Shown here piece by piece: positions 10,315-20,715 of a stretch of 64,000 bases of DNA. Both the position numbers and the translations under genes were made by a program. The notes beneath the pieces are model-generated. The model did not search any database. It saw nothing but the letters and a program-made list of their open reading frames with translations, and was not told the DNA's origin. The stretch's first letter is position 1. Each line of letters opens with the position of its first letter. The DNA lies in contig DXAK01000033.1 in assembly GCA_019117065.1 (NCBI GenBank), forward strand, positions 1 to 64,000, read 5' to 3'. This DNA is from Candidatus Mediterraneibacter pullicola. Its GTDB lineage: Bacteria > Bacillota > Clostridia > Lachnospirales > Lachnospiraceae.

Positions 10315-10635
10315 CCTGTGTATTGCCGTCATATGTTCCTATCGCGTTATCATCATAGCCCGCCACGGGGCCTTATACATTCCGTATTCAGATAAAACAG
10401 ATATTGGACGTAGAGTCTATATAGCAAATATTTTTACTTTTACTACTCTTATTGACCGTTTCACAAGTTGCGTATGCATATGCACACCGGGGTTATAAAG
10501 TAACCAACTTATAAAATTTGAGCTTTTAACTCAATCAATAATGCAGCCTTCTGCTGCGTAAAATATTTGCATGGAGAACGTTCCAAATACCTGCTTTCCA
10601 TACATAGGGTATGGTAACACAGAACTTGCCGCAAT

Positions 10636-13275
10636 TCAAGAAAAATCTATAAAGAACTTTTCTCTTGGAAATGTAATATCAACCTTGAACAGATCCCCGT
10701 CCAGATACAGTTCGAACTCGCCGCCCTGCATAGTCGTCAGGCTCTTGGCGATGGACAGCCCAAGCCCGCTTCCTTCCGTACTTCTAGAGATATCCCCTCG
10801 GATAAAGCGCTCTGTCAGCTCATCCGCCGAGAAATTCAGCTGCTGTTCGGATACATTTTTCAGGGAGAATCTCACCTTGTCCTCTGTTACTGTCAGATCT
10901 GCGTACACACGTGTTCCGGGCATAGCGTATTTCGCAGCGTTGCCGAATACATTTTCCAGCACACGCCACATCCGGCGTCCGTCCACCCGGATGACCGCCG
11001 CCTCTTGCGGCATATTGAGCACCACCGACAGATTCCTTGCGGCGAAGCGTTCTGCCAGTTCTCCTTCCGTCTGCTGAACCAATTCCCTCATATCCACATT
11101 CATATATTCAAGGGAAATATTCCCGCTGCTTACCTTGGAAGCCTCTACCACATCCTCTGTCAGTGTCTTCAGCCTCTGCGCCTTCGCTTCAAGAATATCC
11201 AAGTATCCCCTGATCTTCTCGTCTGCGATATCAGATCTCTTGAGAATATCCACGTAGTTGATGATAGAGGTCAGCGGTGTCTTGATATCATGAGACACAT
11301 TTGTGATCAGATCGGTGTTGAGCCGTTCATTTCTCATCGCTTCATCCACCGCCATATTCAGGCCGCTCCCAATGCCGTTGACCTTTTCCGCCAGTTCCCT
11401 GTCTCCTCCCCTCAGTCCGTCTAGGCCAATACGATACTCCAGATTTCCCGAGGCGATCTCTTCTATTCCTTTAATGATCTTTGTTTTCGCTATCGCCCTG
11501 TTAAGAACGAACCAGACAGCCACCACGTCCACAAGCAGCGTCACGAAAGCAAACGGAACTGTACGGACTAGGATTACCGCCCAGTGGATGAAGAGGAATC
11601 CCGCGCTCAATAAGATGGTTTTCATCGTTGACGACCGCGCCCTGATCACTCTTTTGCCGAAAGAAATCACCGCATAGGTCAGGCTCCCTTTCCACATGAT
11701 CTTTGCCTTAATCCTTCGGAACAAACTGATGTATCCGCCGAAGAAACACAGGAAGGTGAATACAGAGTATAAAAATACTTTGGCCACATCTGAGAAACCA
11801 AGCGCTATTGAAAACACTGCCGAATACATCTGGGAGATTCCTCCGTAATAATTGTAATAATACTCCACAGCATTTTGCAATTCTCTCCAGTTTCCCGCCA
11901 GATACCCGCTGCCAAGCACATACATAGTCGCAATAACCCACACACCGGTCACGGTCAGCGCGGCCGCTTCTGTTTTCCAGTGATCAAACGCCGTCAGATG
12001 TACTTCTTCGTCTTCTGGGCGTCTTCCGGCAGTTAATGCCAACCACACAGCCGATACAATCAAAACAGACGCGCCTATGACCAAACAGACCATAGAGGTT
12101 CTCAAAAGCGGAAGGTTCTTCTCATAAGCCACTTTCCCTTCGTATATTAAATCTTTGATAGGGTAGGTTGTATCAATGGCCACCGCAAAAATATTCTCCG
12201 CCCGCCTGCTTGTCTCCTGCCCCTTCACCATCTGCCACTCTCCTGTGGGAGATAGATTTAGATTAGTCTCAAAATCCTTGAGTTTGGGATATACAAAAAC
12301 ATATTTCACGTTGTCCCCGGATTTCATTTTTGAAAGATTAGCTTCCGCTTCTAAGTAATCCCCAAACGTACTTTTATTGGTTTCTACCTTTTTTGCCATC
12401 GTATCAATATAGAGGTAGGTCAGATTCGTGTTCCCTTCCGCCAGATACTCCCATCCGGACTGGTAGCTTTCATAGTCTTCATATATAGTTGCCAGAGTCA
12501 TCTCAAGCGCGTTGTAAACCGACGACAGCCTTCCGTTAAGCCATGGCGAGCCATTGATAATCTGAAGAAGGTTCTCCGCTCCCTGGGGAGCATATTTCTC
12601 CCGGAGGCTCTCGCCGAAATTCCAACAGTCAGTATATACTGTGACACCGTCCGCATCATAGATCGTCATATCTCTCGCCTCACCCGACGATGTAAAGGAA
12701 CCATTCTCCAGCTCACGCAAATACGATTCCTGATTCTGATCGGCAGGCTCATCATCAAACACCATATGAAATTCCCCACTGTCAAAAAGGGCGAAAAACT
12801 CTTCTAAATAATAGTAATAATACTCTCCGCCGGGTTTCTGACACACAATAACCTCGTTGTCATTGTAAAGGTCGTTTTCTCCTGTGTAAAAATCCTTACC
12901 CCAGTCTATCAGCTCATCCAGCGTATACCCGATGCCGTATGCCTTGCCGCCGTTACCGTTAAGATCCCGCGATCCCTCTCCGATATCAACCACTTTATCC
13001 GGATTATATGCCCCGTCCATCTCAAAAAACTGTTTCAACCGAAATTGCTGAAACACATCGCTGATAGAACTTTCCACTACCATATTAAAATCCGCTGACT
13101 CTTCGTAGGGTTCGTTTATGATTCGCATGATCTCCGCCGGATTGACCGTCCCAGCAAGAGTCGTCACCACGGCGAGAGACGTAAGGAATGAGGCTCCGCT
13201 GAGCACTCCCGCAATAAGAAGCGCTGCCTTTGTCACTGTCTTTCTATACCACTTGCTCATAATGCTCCCTTCCAA
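10636..13275 (-). CDS. Sensor histidine kinase with large extracytoplasmic region (HAMP-like, HisKA, HATPase_c)
   Basis: NVSHDIKTPLTSIINYVDIL (H box), NVFGNAAKYA (N box), GSGLGLSIAKSL (G box); several TM segments. Confidence 0.92.
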   Translation of the reverse strand: MEGSIMSKWYRKTVTKAALLIAGVLSGASFLTSLAVVTTLAGTVNPAEIMRIINEPYEESADFNMVVESSISDVFQQFRLKQFFEMDGAYNPDKVVDIGEGSRDLNGNGGKAYGIGYTLDELIDWGKDFYTGENDLYNDNEVIVCQKPGGEYYYYYLEEFFALFDSGEFHMVFDDEPADQNQESYLRELENGSFTSSGEARDMTIYDADGVTVYTDCWNFGESLREKYAPQGAENLLQIINGSPWLNGRLSSVYNALEMTLATIYEDYESYQSGWEYLAEGNTNLTYLYIDTMAKKVETNKSTFGDYLEAEANLSKMKSGDNVKYVFVYPKLKDFETNLNLSPTGEWQMVKGQETSRRAENIFAVAIDTTYPIKDLIYEGKVAYEKNLPLLRTSMVCLVIGASVLIVSAVWLALTAGRRPEDEEVHLTAFDHWKTEAAALTVTGVWVIATMYVLGSGYLAGNWRELQNAVEYYYNYYGGISQMYSAVFSIALGFSDVAKVFLYSVFTFLCFFGGYISLFRRIKAKIMWKGSLTYAVISFGKRVIRARSSTMKTILLSAGFLFIHWAVILVRTVPFAFVTLLVDVVAVWFVLNRAIAKTKIIKGIEEIASGNLEYRIGLDGLRGGDRELAEKVNGIGSGLNMAVDEAMRNERLNTDLITNVSHDIKTPLTSIINYVDILKRSDIADEKIRGYLDILEAKAQRLKTLTEDVVEASKVSSGNISLEYMNVDMRELVQQTEGELAERFAARNLSVVLNMPQEAAVIRVDGRRMWRVLENVFGNAAKYAMPGTRVYADLTVTEDKVRFSLKNVSEQQLNFSADELTERFIRGDISRSTEGSGLGLSIAKSLTTMQGGEFELYLDGDLFKVDITFPREKFFIDFS

Positions 13276-13293
13276 CTGATTCCTGCTGCCGTT

Positions 13294-13995
13294 TTATTTC
13301 TTCTCAATCTTATAGCCGACTCCCCACACGACCTTCAGATAACGCGGCTCTTTGGGGTTGATCTCGATTTTCTCCCGGATATGCCTGATATGTACTGCCA
13401 CCGTGTTATCCGCCCCAATGGCTTCTTCGTTCCAGATAGATTCGTAGATCTGATTGATAGAGAATACTCTTCCCTGATTCTTCATAAGCAGAAGCAAAAT
13501 GTTATACTCAATGGGCGTCAGTTTCACGTATTCTCCGTCCACAGTCACTTCTTTCAGATCATCATTGATCCTCAATCCGCCCACTTCGTACACATGGTAT
13601 GTCTCTTCCTTCGTCGTTCCACCCAATTCCGTATATCTGCGGAGCTGTGATTTTACTCTTGCCACAAGCTCCAGCGGGCTGAATGGTTTTGATACATAGT
13701 CGTCAGCCCCCACGTTAAGTCCTAGAATCTTATCCGCATCTTCAGATTTTGCCGACAGGATAATGATTGGGATGCTGTTTTTCTCCCGAATCTTCAAGGT
13801 AGCCCGGATCCCGTCCAGTCGTGGCATCATCACATCCAGTATCAGAAGGTGCACGTCTTCCTTTTCGAGAATATCCAGAGCTTCTATCCCATCATACGCT
13901 TTAAGGATATGGTATCCCTCCTGCGTCAGATATATTTCAATCGCCTCTACAATTTCTTTGTCATCATCGCACACAAGTATGTTGTACATATTCAT
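13294..13995 (-). CDS. OmpR/PhoB-family response regulator
   Basis: MNMYNILVCDDDKEIVEAIE..., LLILDVMMPRLDG, winged-helix C-terminus; ATG at 13995 preceded by GGGAGGTGGCG. Confidence 0.93.
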   Translation of the reverse strand: MNMYNILVCDDDKEIVEAIEIYLTQEGYHILKAYDGIEALDILEKEDVHLLILDVMMPRLDGIRATLKIREKNSIPIIILSAKSEDADKILGLNVGADDYVSKPFSPLELVARVKSQLRRYTELGGTTKEETYHVYEVGGLRINDDLKEVTVDGEYVKLTPIEYNILLLLMKNQGRVFSINQIYESIWNEEAIGADNTVAVHIRHIREKIEINPKEPRYLKVVWGVGYKIEKK

Positions 13996-14246
13996 CGCCA
14001 CCTCCCACATTATCACTTTACAGTATACATGATACGGGAAAATTTTTAAGAGGAGCAAGGAAAAATCTTATGAAATTTTTAAAATATACCGGGATATCAT
14101 GGCAAAAAATACCGTTCGTATTAAAACAGAACTTTGATCTGCAAGAAAGAAAAGAGGCTGGTACTATGGTTACATGTAGTGATTTGTTCACTTTTGTTAT
14201 TATGCCGCGTTCTGCCATAACATTGATTATTGCAACTTTCAGACAC

Positions 14247-14290
14247 AAAAAATAGTGCCCCGCCCTACAAAGTGTGGCACTATTTTTAGT
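14247..14290 (-). terminator. Rho-independent terminator downstream of xylB
   Basis: AAAAATAGTGCC ... GGCACTATTTTT inverted repeat with flanking A/T tracts. Confidence 0.65.
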
Positions 14291-14407
14291 ACTAACTTGC
14301 CGGCGGTCAGGTATACTCTGACTAACGGCTCTCTTGTTAAATTCATTACATAAGCACATTTACATTTTGTCAAGACCGGAAAGGAGGCAAGTAAATTCCC
14401 GAATATC

Positions 14408-15865
14408 TCAGAACATCCCCTTAAGCGCCGGATAGAACTTTCGGAACTTCTGATAGCATTCCTCATACTTTGCCACGAGTCCGGGTTCTGGCTCTTCCGT
14501 CGCGGTTACTTTCACAAGCTGTCTTGCGGCCTCTTCCACAGATGGAAATACTCCGCATCCCACCGCCGCAAGGATCGCCGCTCCATATCCGGGCCCCTCC
14601 TCACTCTCGATGATATCTACTTTCATATTCATCACATTGGCAATAATCTTTCTCCACAAGGGGCTTTTTGCGCCTCCTCCGCATATCTTTGTGCGCGCAG
14701 GATTCACCCCGGTTGTTCTTGCAGCCTCGAGAGAATCCCGAAGTCCAAAGGCAACTCCCTCCAACACAGCGAGAGTCATCTCCTTCCTTGTTGTATTCAT
14801 GCCCATCCCAATAAACGCCGCTCTCGCCTCAGGATCATTATGGGGAGAGCGCTCTCCCATCAGATAAGGCAGATAGAAGACACGGTTTTCTCCTAGTTCT
14901 GTAATATTCTTTTGCTCCCCGGAGTAATCCGATGTCCTTAAGATATCATCCATCCACCATTTGTTGCAGGACGCCGCACTGAGCATGCAGCCCATAAGGT
15001 GGTAGTTTCCGTCGGCATGGGCAAAAGAATGAAGAGCATTATGCCCGTCTACACCGAACTTCCCACTGGATATAAACAGGGTTCCCGATGTCCCCAGACT
15101 AATATTGCATGCTCCGTCTCCCACCGTCGCTGTCCCGACTGCTGCCGCGGCATTGTCCCCTGCGCCCGCGGCGATTTTCACACCATCCGGCAGGTCAAGC
15201 TCTCTGGCGGCTTCTTCCTTCAGAGTGCCTGTGATCTCCCAGCTCTCATACAATTTGGGAAGCTGTTCCTCTGTGATACCGCAGATCTCCAGCATTTCTT
15301 TCGACCAGCACTTATGTTCCACATCAAGGAGCAGCGTCCCCGAAGCGTCTGAATAATCTGTGCTGAATTCCCCGGACAGCTTATACGCCAGATAGTCTTT
15401 CGGCAGCATGATTTTTTTGATCCGCGCAAAATTCTCCGGCTCATTTTCCCTCATCCAAATAAGCTTCGGCGCCGTAAACCCGGCAAACGCAATATTGGCC
15501 GTATATTTGGATAGATTTTTCTTTCCAACCACATTGTTGAGATATTCCACTTGTTTTCCCGTACGCCCGTCATTCCACAAGATCGCCGGGCGGATCACGC
15601 AATCATTTTCATCTAAAGCCACCAGTCCGTGCATCTGACCTCCGAAGCTGATCCCCTTTATCTGTGACCTGTCACACTCAGATGTCAGTTCCCTGATTCC
15701 CTCCACGCTCTGTTTATACCAATCCTCCGGGCTCTGCTCAGACCATCCGGGCTGCGGGAAATACAGCGGATACTCTTTGGAAACAATCTTATGGATATTT
15801 CCATTTTCATCCATCAACAGCAGCTTCACGGCGGATGTCCCTAAATCTATCCCTATAAAATACAT
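14408..15865 (-). CDS. xylB: Xylulokinase (FGGY carbohydrate kinase)
   Basis: MYFIGIDLGTSAVKLLLMDENG; GGQMHGLV; GAGDNAAAAVGTATVGDGACNISLGTSGT; start 15865 with GGAGGG ribosome-binding site. Confidence 0.9.
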   Translation of the reverse strand: MYFIGIDLGTSAVKLLLMDENGNIHKIVSKEYPLYFPQPGWSEQSPEDWYKQSVEGIRELTSECDRSQIKGISFGGQMHGLVALDENDCVIRPAILWNDGRTGKQVEYLNNVVGKKNLSKYTANIAFAGFTAPKLIWMRENEPENFARIKKIMLPKDYLAYKLSGEFSTDYSDASGTLLLDVEHKCWSKEMLEICGITEEQLPKLYESWEITGTLKEEAARELDLPDGVKIAAGAGDNAAAAVGTATVGDGACNISLGTSGTLFISSGKFGVDGHNALHSFAHADGNYHLMGCMLSAASCNKWWMDDILRTSDYSGEQKNITELGENRVFYLPYLMGERSPHNDPEARAAFIGMGMNTTRKEMTLAVLEGVAFGLRDSLEAARTTGVNPARTKICGGGAKSPLWRKIIANVMNMKVDIIESEEGPGYGAAILAAVGCGVFPSVEEAARQLVKVTATEEPEPGLVAKYEECYQKFRKFYPALKGMF

Positions 15866-15908
15866 ATTTGCCCTCCTGCCAAAGGAACCTCGCATTACAG
15901 CTTCCTAA

Positions 15909-17393
15909 TTATCCCCATGGATTTTCCGTAGGATATCTCACTTCTTTCGGCTGATTGTAGCCGATCTCATCAACCGGCACGCCGATATATTTAAACACTT
16001 CAAACAGTTCCTTTCCAAAATGCCCGAACGCAACCGCTCCGTGATGCGGGTAATTCTTCTCAATCAGCACGTGACGGTAGAAGCGTCCCATTTCCGAAAT
16101 TGCAAAAACACCGATAGATCCAAAGGACTTGGTCGCCACAGGAAGCACTTCCCCTTGAGCGACATACGCTCGCAGAATATTGTCCGACGTACTCTGCAGA
16201 CGGAAGAACGTAATATCTCCGGGCACAATATCCCCCTCCAATGTTCCCTGTGTTACTTCCTCGGGCAGTGTTCTTGCCATGATCATCTGGTATTTCATCT
16301 CACAGAAGGACAGCTTCGAAGACGCCGTATTTCCGCAGTGGAATCCCATAAAGGTATCTTTCTGGGTATATGGGAATTTCCCCTCGATACTCTCCTTGTA
16401 CATATCCGCCGGAACGGTATTGTTAATATCAAGCAGTGTCACCGTATCCTGACTTACAACTGTTCCGATAAATTCGCTTAAACATCCATAGATATCCACC
16501 TCGCAGGATACCGGAATCCCCTGTGCGGTCAGACGGCTGTTCACATAACAGGGGACAAATCCGAACTGTGTCTGGAATGCAGGCCAGCATTTACCCGCGA
16601 TGGCAACATATTTTCTATAACCTCTGTGCTCCTTAACCCAATCCTTCAGTGTGACCTCGTACTGCGCCAGCTTTGCCAGAATCTCTGGTTTCTTATTGCC
16701 TGTTCCTAGCTCTGCTTCCATTTCGGCTACCACAGCCGGGATTCTCTCATCTCCTGCATGTTTGTTATACGCCTCGAAAAGATCCAGCTCGGAATTTTCT
16801 TCGATCTCCACCCCGATATTGTAAAGCTGCTGGATCGGGGCATTGCATGCCAAGAAATTCAGTGGTCTTGGACCAAAACTGATGATTTTCAGGTTGTTAA
16901 GCCCCACAACGGTTCTTGCAATCGGCTCAAACTCATGAATCATATCCGCGCACTCTTCCGCTGTCCCAACCGGGTATTCTGGTATGTACGCCCGGACGCC
17001 GCGCAGTTTCAGGTTGTAGCTTGCATTGAGCATGCCGCAGTATGCGTCGCCGCGCCCCTGTACCAGATCATTCTGGCTTTCCTCTGCCGCTGCAATAAAC
17101 ATTTTCGGACCGTCAAAATGCTTTGCCAGCAATGTCTCCGATATCTCCGGTCCGAAATTGCCCAAATAGACAACAAGCGCGTTGCATCCCGCTTTCTTAA
17201 TATCCTCAAGCGCCTGTACCATATGAATCTCACTTTCCACAATACAAATCGGGCACTCATAGACCGTACCCTCTCCGTATTTTTTTGTGTAGGCATCAAT
17301 CAATGCTTTTCTTCTGTTCACGGAAAGGCTCTCTGGGAAGCAATCTCTGCTCACCGCCACAACTCCGATCTTTAATTCCGGCATATTATTCAT
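15909..17393 (-). CDS. L-fucose/L-arabinose isomerase family protein (sugar isomerase fold, substrate unknown)
   Basis: 494 aa; MPELKIGVVAVSRDCFPESLSVNRRKAL..., FHCGNTASSKL; adjacent to xylulokinase. Confidence 0.8.
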   Translation of the reverse strand: MNNMPELKIGVVAVSRDCFPESLSVNRRKALIDAYTKKYGEGTVYECPICIVESEIHMVQALEDIKKAGCNALVVYLGNFGPEISETLLAKHFDGPKMFIAAAEESQNDLVQGRGDAYCGMLNASYNLKLRGVRAYIPEYPVGTAEECADMIHEFEPIARTVVGLNNLKIISFGPRPLNFLACNAPIQQLYNIGVEIEENSELDLFEAYNKHAGDERIPAVVAEMEAELGTGNKKPEILAKLAQYEVTLKDWVKEHRGYRKYVAIAGKCWPAFQTQFGFVPCYVNSRLTAQGIPVSCEVDIYGCLSEFIGTVVSQDTVTLLDINNTVPADMYKESIEGKFPYTQKDTFMGFHCGNTASSKLSFCEMKYQMIMARTLPEEVTQGTLEGDIVPGDITFFRLQSTSDNILRAYVAQGEVLPVATKSFGSIGVFAISEMGRFYRHVLIEKNYPHHGAVAFGHFGKELFEVFKYIGVPVDEIGYNQPKEVRYPTENPWG

Positions 17394-17423
17394 AGTACTG
17401 ACCCTCTCTTTCTTAATCTAAAA

Positions 17424-17452
17424 CGGAGCATTCCTATTATTGTCATGCTCCG
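17424..17452 (-). terminator. Hairpin with T-tract downstream of the AraC-family gene
   Basis: Minus strand CGGAGCAT-N13-ATGCTCCG followed by TTTTAG. Confidence 0.5.
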
Positions 17453-17511
17453 CATTACATTGATAAGGTCATTTTATCAACTTATTATCCTAATTTCGAC
17501 CAAATATTTAG

Positions 17512-18384
17512 CTATTTGATGCCCAAATCTTGACTTTTTATACTATCCATATGGGTAAGCCCTTTGGATGCCCTGCCCTTATATTCGCTTGGCAGCACCC
17601 CATATTTTTTCCGAAAGGCTCTAGCCAGCGCCTTACTCCCTGAGAAACCGTTTCTGATGGCGGTCTCCGTAATACTGTAAGTTCCGTTTTCTAGTTCTTT
17701 TACTACGTATTCAAGACGGATGCTCTGTACATAATCTTTAAAGCTGATCCCCGCGTACTTTCGAAACATCCTCGAAAGGTAGGTGGGCGAATAGCCAAAG
17801 ACACGCGCTACCTCTTCCAGACGCAGATCCTTAGTGTAATTCTCCTTCATGTAAGAAGTGATCGCTGAGAGCTTTGTCAGATTCTTATTTTTACGCACAA
17901 ACCTCTGATCCACTTCCGTGAGACGGTAATCTTTTACCAGATAGTACATAATATTGTAAAAGATGCTTTTCATCTTCATATCATAGCCGCAGGGTTTTTC
18001 GTCGTATGTCCTGTACAGCGCCTTCACCAGCTCCATAAACCTCTCATCCCTCTCCCCCGGCTCGTGAGTAAACCAAATGAACTGTCCGCCTGTAAAGTAA
18101 TCCTCAAACAGTTTCAGCGGGATCTGCAGAACGACCGTCTTGTTGGGGAGGGGGGAATCCACAGAATGAACCTCATTTGAATTCACAATCATAAACTCTC
18201 CGGGCGTCAGATGCCACAGCTTATCGTCAATATGAAATTCAAGCTCGCCGCCGCACACCGCAAAAATCTCAACCGAGCGGTGCCAGTGCTTATCTCGTCT
18301 GTAATTTCCCGCGCTTCCTTCAAAAAGGAAGAGTTTAAACGGGAACCCCTCCTCGGGAACAATCAGTTCATGGGAAAACTCCAT
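17512..18384 (-). CDS. AraC-family transcriptional regulator with N-terminal cupin
   Basis: HWHRSVEIFAVCGGELEFHID (cupin), C-terminal double HTH (LRLEEVARVFGYSPTYLSRMFRKYAGISFKDYVQSIRLEY); ATG at 18384 with AAGGAGG. Confidence 0.92.
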   Translation of the reverse strand: MEFSHELIVPEEGFPFKLFLFEGSAGNYRRDKHWHRSVEIFAVCGGELEFHIDDKLWHLTPGEFMIVNSNEVHSVDSPLPNKTVVLQIPLKLFEDYFTGGQFIWFTHEPGERDERFMELVKALYRTYDEKPCGYDMKMKSIFYNIMYYLVKDYRLTEVDQRFVRKNKNLTKLSAITSYMKENYTKDLRLEEVARVFGYSPTYLSRMFRKYAGISFKDYVQSIRLEYVVKELENGTYSITETAIRNGFSGSKALARAFRKKYGVLPSEYKGRASKGLTHMDSIKSQDLGIK

Positions 18385-18621
18385 AGGACGCCTCCTTAGT
18401 CCGTTAATTAAGACTGTATAATATTTATAAAAAGACATCAATTATAGACTATTATATATAAATTTTGCATAACGAGCAATATGTATACGCATTCCAAACT
18501 TCTTAAAAATTTTTTTAATTCTAATTTTATTTTAATCTTTACTTTGTATCTTTTAATCACAAACTAAAACTAACGGGAGGAACGCCTTCCAAAAATGTTC
18601 ATATACAAGGAGGAAATTACT

Positions 18622-19242
18622 ATGAAGAAAAAATTGGCTGTTTTATTGATTGGAACATGTTTTACCGTAGCGCTTATGTCCGGATGCGGGCAGCGTATAA
18701 ATGGAGTCCAACAGGGGCAAGAAAGTTCAACCACACAAACCCAAAGCAATAATACTACCGGTCAAAACTCGCAGAATGGTACAGCACAGAATTCCACTAC
18801 TGCCTCCATCACGCAAGACGATGCAAAAACGATCGCCCTAAATCACGCGGGCGTAGCGGAAGCTGATACAATCGGGCTTTCCGTAAGACAGGATTTTGAC
18901 AACGGCATGACACTCTATGAGGTGGATATCTACACACCGGCTACCGATTATGAATATGAAATCAACGCTGCCGACGGAACCATTATAAAAGAAAACCGTT
19001 CCACACCCGAGCAAGTGATGGCTGATCCCGGCGCGGCGGTCACCCCCGACCAAGCCAAAGAAATTGTCCTCGCAAAAGTATCCGGCGCCAGCGAACAGAA
19101 TCTCCGCATGACCGCTGAGCGTGACGACGGCCGTATTTTCTATGAAGGCGAAGTCATTTACAATGGTATGTCCTATGACTTTGAGCTTGATGCCCAGACC
19201 GGAAGTGTTTTGGAGTGGTCTGAGGAGACACTTGGATACTAA
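18622..19242 (+). CDS. PepSY-domain lipoprotein
   Basis: Signal peptide with lipobox-like LMSGCG; two PepSY-like repeats (ITQDDAKTIALNHAGV..., VTPDQAKEIVLAKVSGA...); AAGGAGG before ATG. Confidence 0.88.
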   Translation: MKKKLAVLLIGTCFTVALMSGCGQRINGVQQGQESSTTQTQSNNTTGQNSQNGTAQNSTTASITQDDAKTIALNHAGVAEADTIGLSVRQDFDNGMTLYEVDIYTPATDYEYEINAADGTIIKENRSTPEQVMADPGAAVTPDQAKEIVLAKVSGASEQNLRMTAERDDGRIFYEGEVIYNGMSYDFELDAQTGSVLEWSEETLGY

Positions 19243-19287
19243 ATAATTTTTCTAATCAAGAATACGAAATAATAAAAGAGAACGCCA

Positions 19288-19313
19288 AAGCCGGGGAATA
19301 ATCCCCGGCTTTT
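19288..19313 (+). terminator. Rho-independent terminator after the PepSY lipoprotein gene
   Basis: AAGCCGGGGATTATTCCCCGGCTTTT-type hairpin (aagccggggaataatccccggctttt). Confidence 0.8.
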
Positions 19314-19446
19314 CACTTCTCCCCGCCTTCTGCATATATTGATACCACAGGCATGTTATCTGTCCCGGACTTTGGCATTTTATGTTTCGGACTCTGACAC
19401 GCTGTAAAGTCCGCCGTCCCCTAACGGCGGCAGAAGGGAGTATCAT

Positions 19447-20418
19447 ATGAGTATGAAAGGACTTGACGTAAGCGAATTTCAAGGAGAAGTGGACTGGGAA
19501 CGGGTCAAAGCCGCAGGATATCAGTTTGCCATGCTCCGCGCAGGATATGGATTTAGCACAGTAGATAAACAATTTAAAAGAAACGCCTCGGAATGCAATC
19601 GGATCGGGCTTCCTATTGGAGCCTATTGGTTCTGCTATGCAATCAGTCCACAGACAGCCGTGCAGGAGGCAGACGGGTGTATCAGCACGATATCCGGCTA
19701 CCGGCTAGATTATCCCGTCTGCTATGACATCGAGCATGCCTCTGTCGCATACGCTGCGGGCGAAGGCGTAACCATGACAGCCAATCTTGCGAAAAATCTG
19801 GTACAGAGTTTTTGCAACCGCATTGAAGCCAAAGGCTATTATGCAATGTTTTACACAAACAAAAATTTTCTCGACACCTATCTTGGTAGCAGCCTGCCTA
19901 GCCGCTACGCGTTCTGGTACGCGCGCTATAACGATAGTTTTGACGGAACAAACTGTGGAATCTGGCAGTACTCAAGTCAGGGAAACGTTCCCGGCATCAG
20001 CGGGAATGTAGATCTGGATGAAGGATTTATTGACTATGCCCCTGTTATAAAAAGCGCAGGACTGAACCATCTGTCCGGAGACAGCCCTGCTCCTTCGCCT
20101 TCCCCTGCCCCGGAATACATCACTTATGTAATCCAGCCCGGAGATACGTTAAGTGAAATCGCACAGCGCTATGGGACGACTGTCAGCACTCTTACTTCTT
20201 TAAACGGGATCTCTGATCCGAATAAAATCTATGCCGGAAATACACTGAAGGTCCCTGAAAGCGAAGGCGGCAGCGCCCAGTACTACACCATCCGGCCTGG
20301 GGATACCTTGAGCGGAATTGCACAGAAATTCGGTACAACAGTCAACGCTCTCGTCTCATTAAACGGAATCCCTGACCCGGATAAAATCTACGCCGGAAAT
20401 ACCATACGAATCCGCTAA
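19447..20418 (+). CDS. GH25 lysozyme (muramidase) with two C-terminal LysM domains
   Basis: [35 protein letters not shown]; two YxIxPGDTLSxIAQRxGTTVxxLxSLNGIxDPxKIYAGNTxxV units. Confidence 0.95.
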   Translation: MSMKGLDVSEFQGEVDWERVKAAGYQFAMLRAGYGFSTVDKQFKRNASECNRIGLPIGAYWFCYAISPQTAVQEADGCISTISGYRLDYPVCYDIEHASVAYAAGEGVTMTANLAKNLVQSFCNRIEAKGYYAMFYTNKNFLDTYLGSSLPSRYAFWYARYNDSFDGTNCGIWQYSSQGNVPGISGNVDLDEGFIDYAPVIKSAGLNHLSGDSPAPSPSPAPEYITYVIQPGDTLSEIAQRYGTTVSTLTSLNGISDPNKIYAGNTLKVPESEGGSAQYYTIRPGDTLSGIAQKFGTTVNALVSLNGIPDPDKIYAGNTIRIR

Positions 20419-20463
20419 TTAAGAATTTCATAACTTTTTTTCTATTTCTTTAAGGATTTAAAC

Positions 20464-20637
20464 ATACTTTGGACACATTTGCTGTCTATACTATAAAACA
20501 GATAGTTGATAAAACAACTATCTCCCCCCTCATAAAGTATAGACATCCCGGAGGACCGGGATGTCGCACTTTACTCTCATTCCTTTAGATAACTAATAAA
20601 CACGAAACCCGTTAGCCCTTGTGGTTAGCGGGTTTTC
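20464..20637 (+). ncRNA. Putative small RNA unit, copy 1: promoter box, three-stem RNA, intrinsic terminator (predicted RNA about 20501-20637)
   Basis: -10 TATACT (20487-20492) 8 nt before GATAGTTG/CAACTATC stem; single-stranded TCCCCCCTCA; stem TAAAGT...GACATCCCGG/CCGGGATGTC...ACTTTA; terminator AAACCCGTTAGCC-GGTTAGCGGGTTTT. Confidence 0.7.
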
Positions 20638-20715
20638 GCTGTCTTTATGACAATTGTACTTAAGACTTTTTTAAGCGCCAATTTATAGACTTTCTTTTTC
20701 TTTTATAATTCACTC

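Noticed and set aside
14018-14359. 113-aa minus ORF upstream of the response regulator
   Set aside because: Low-complexity intergenic translation overlapping a terminator; no domain or good ribosome-binding site
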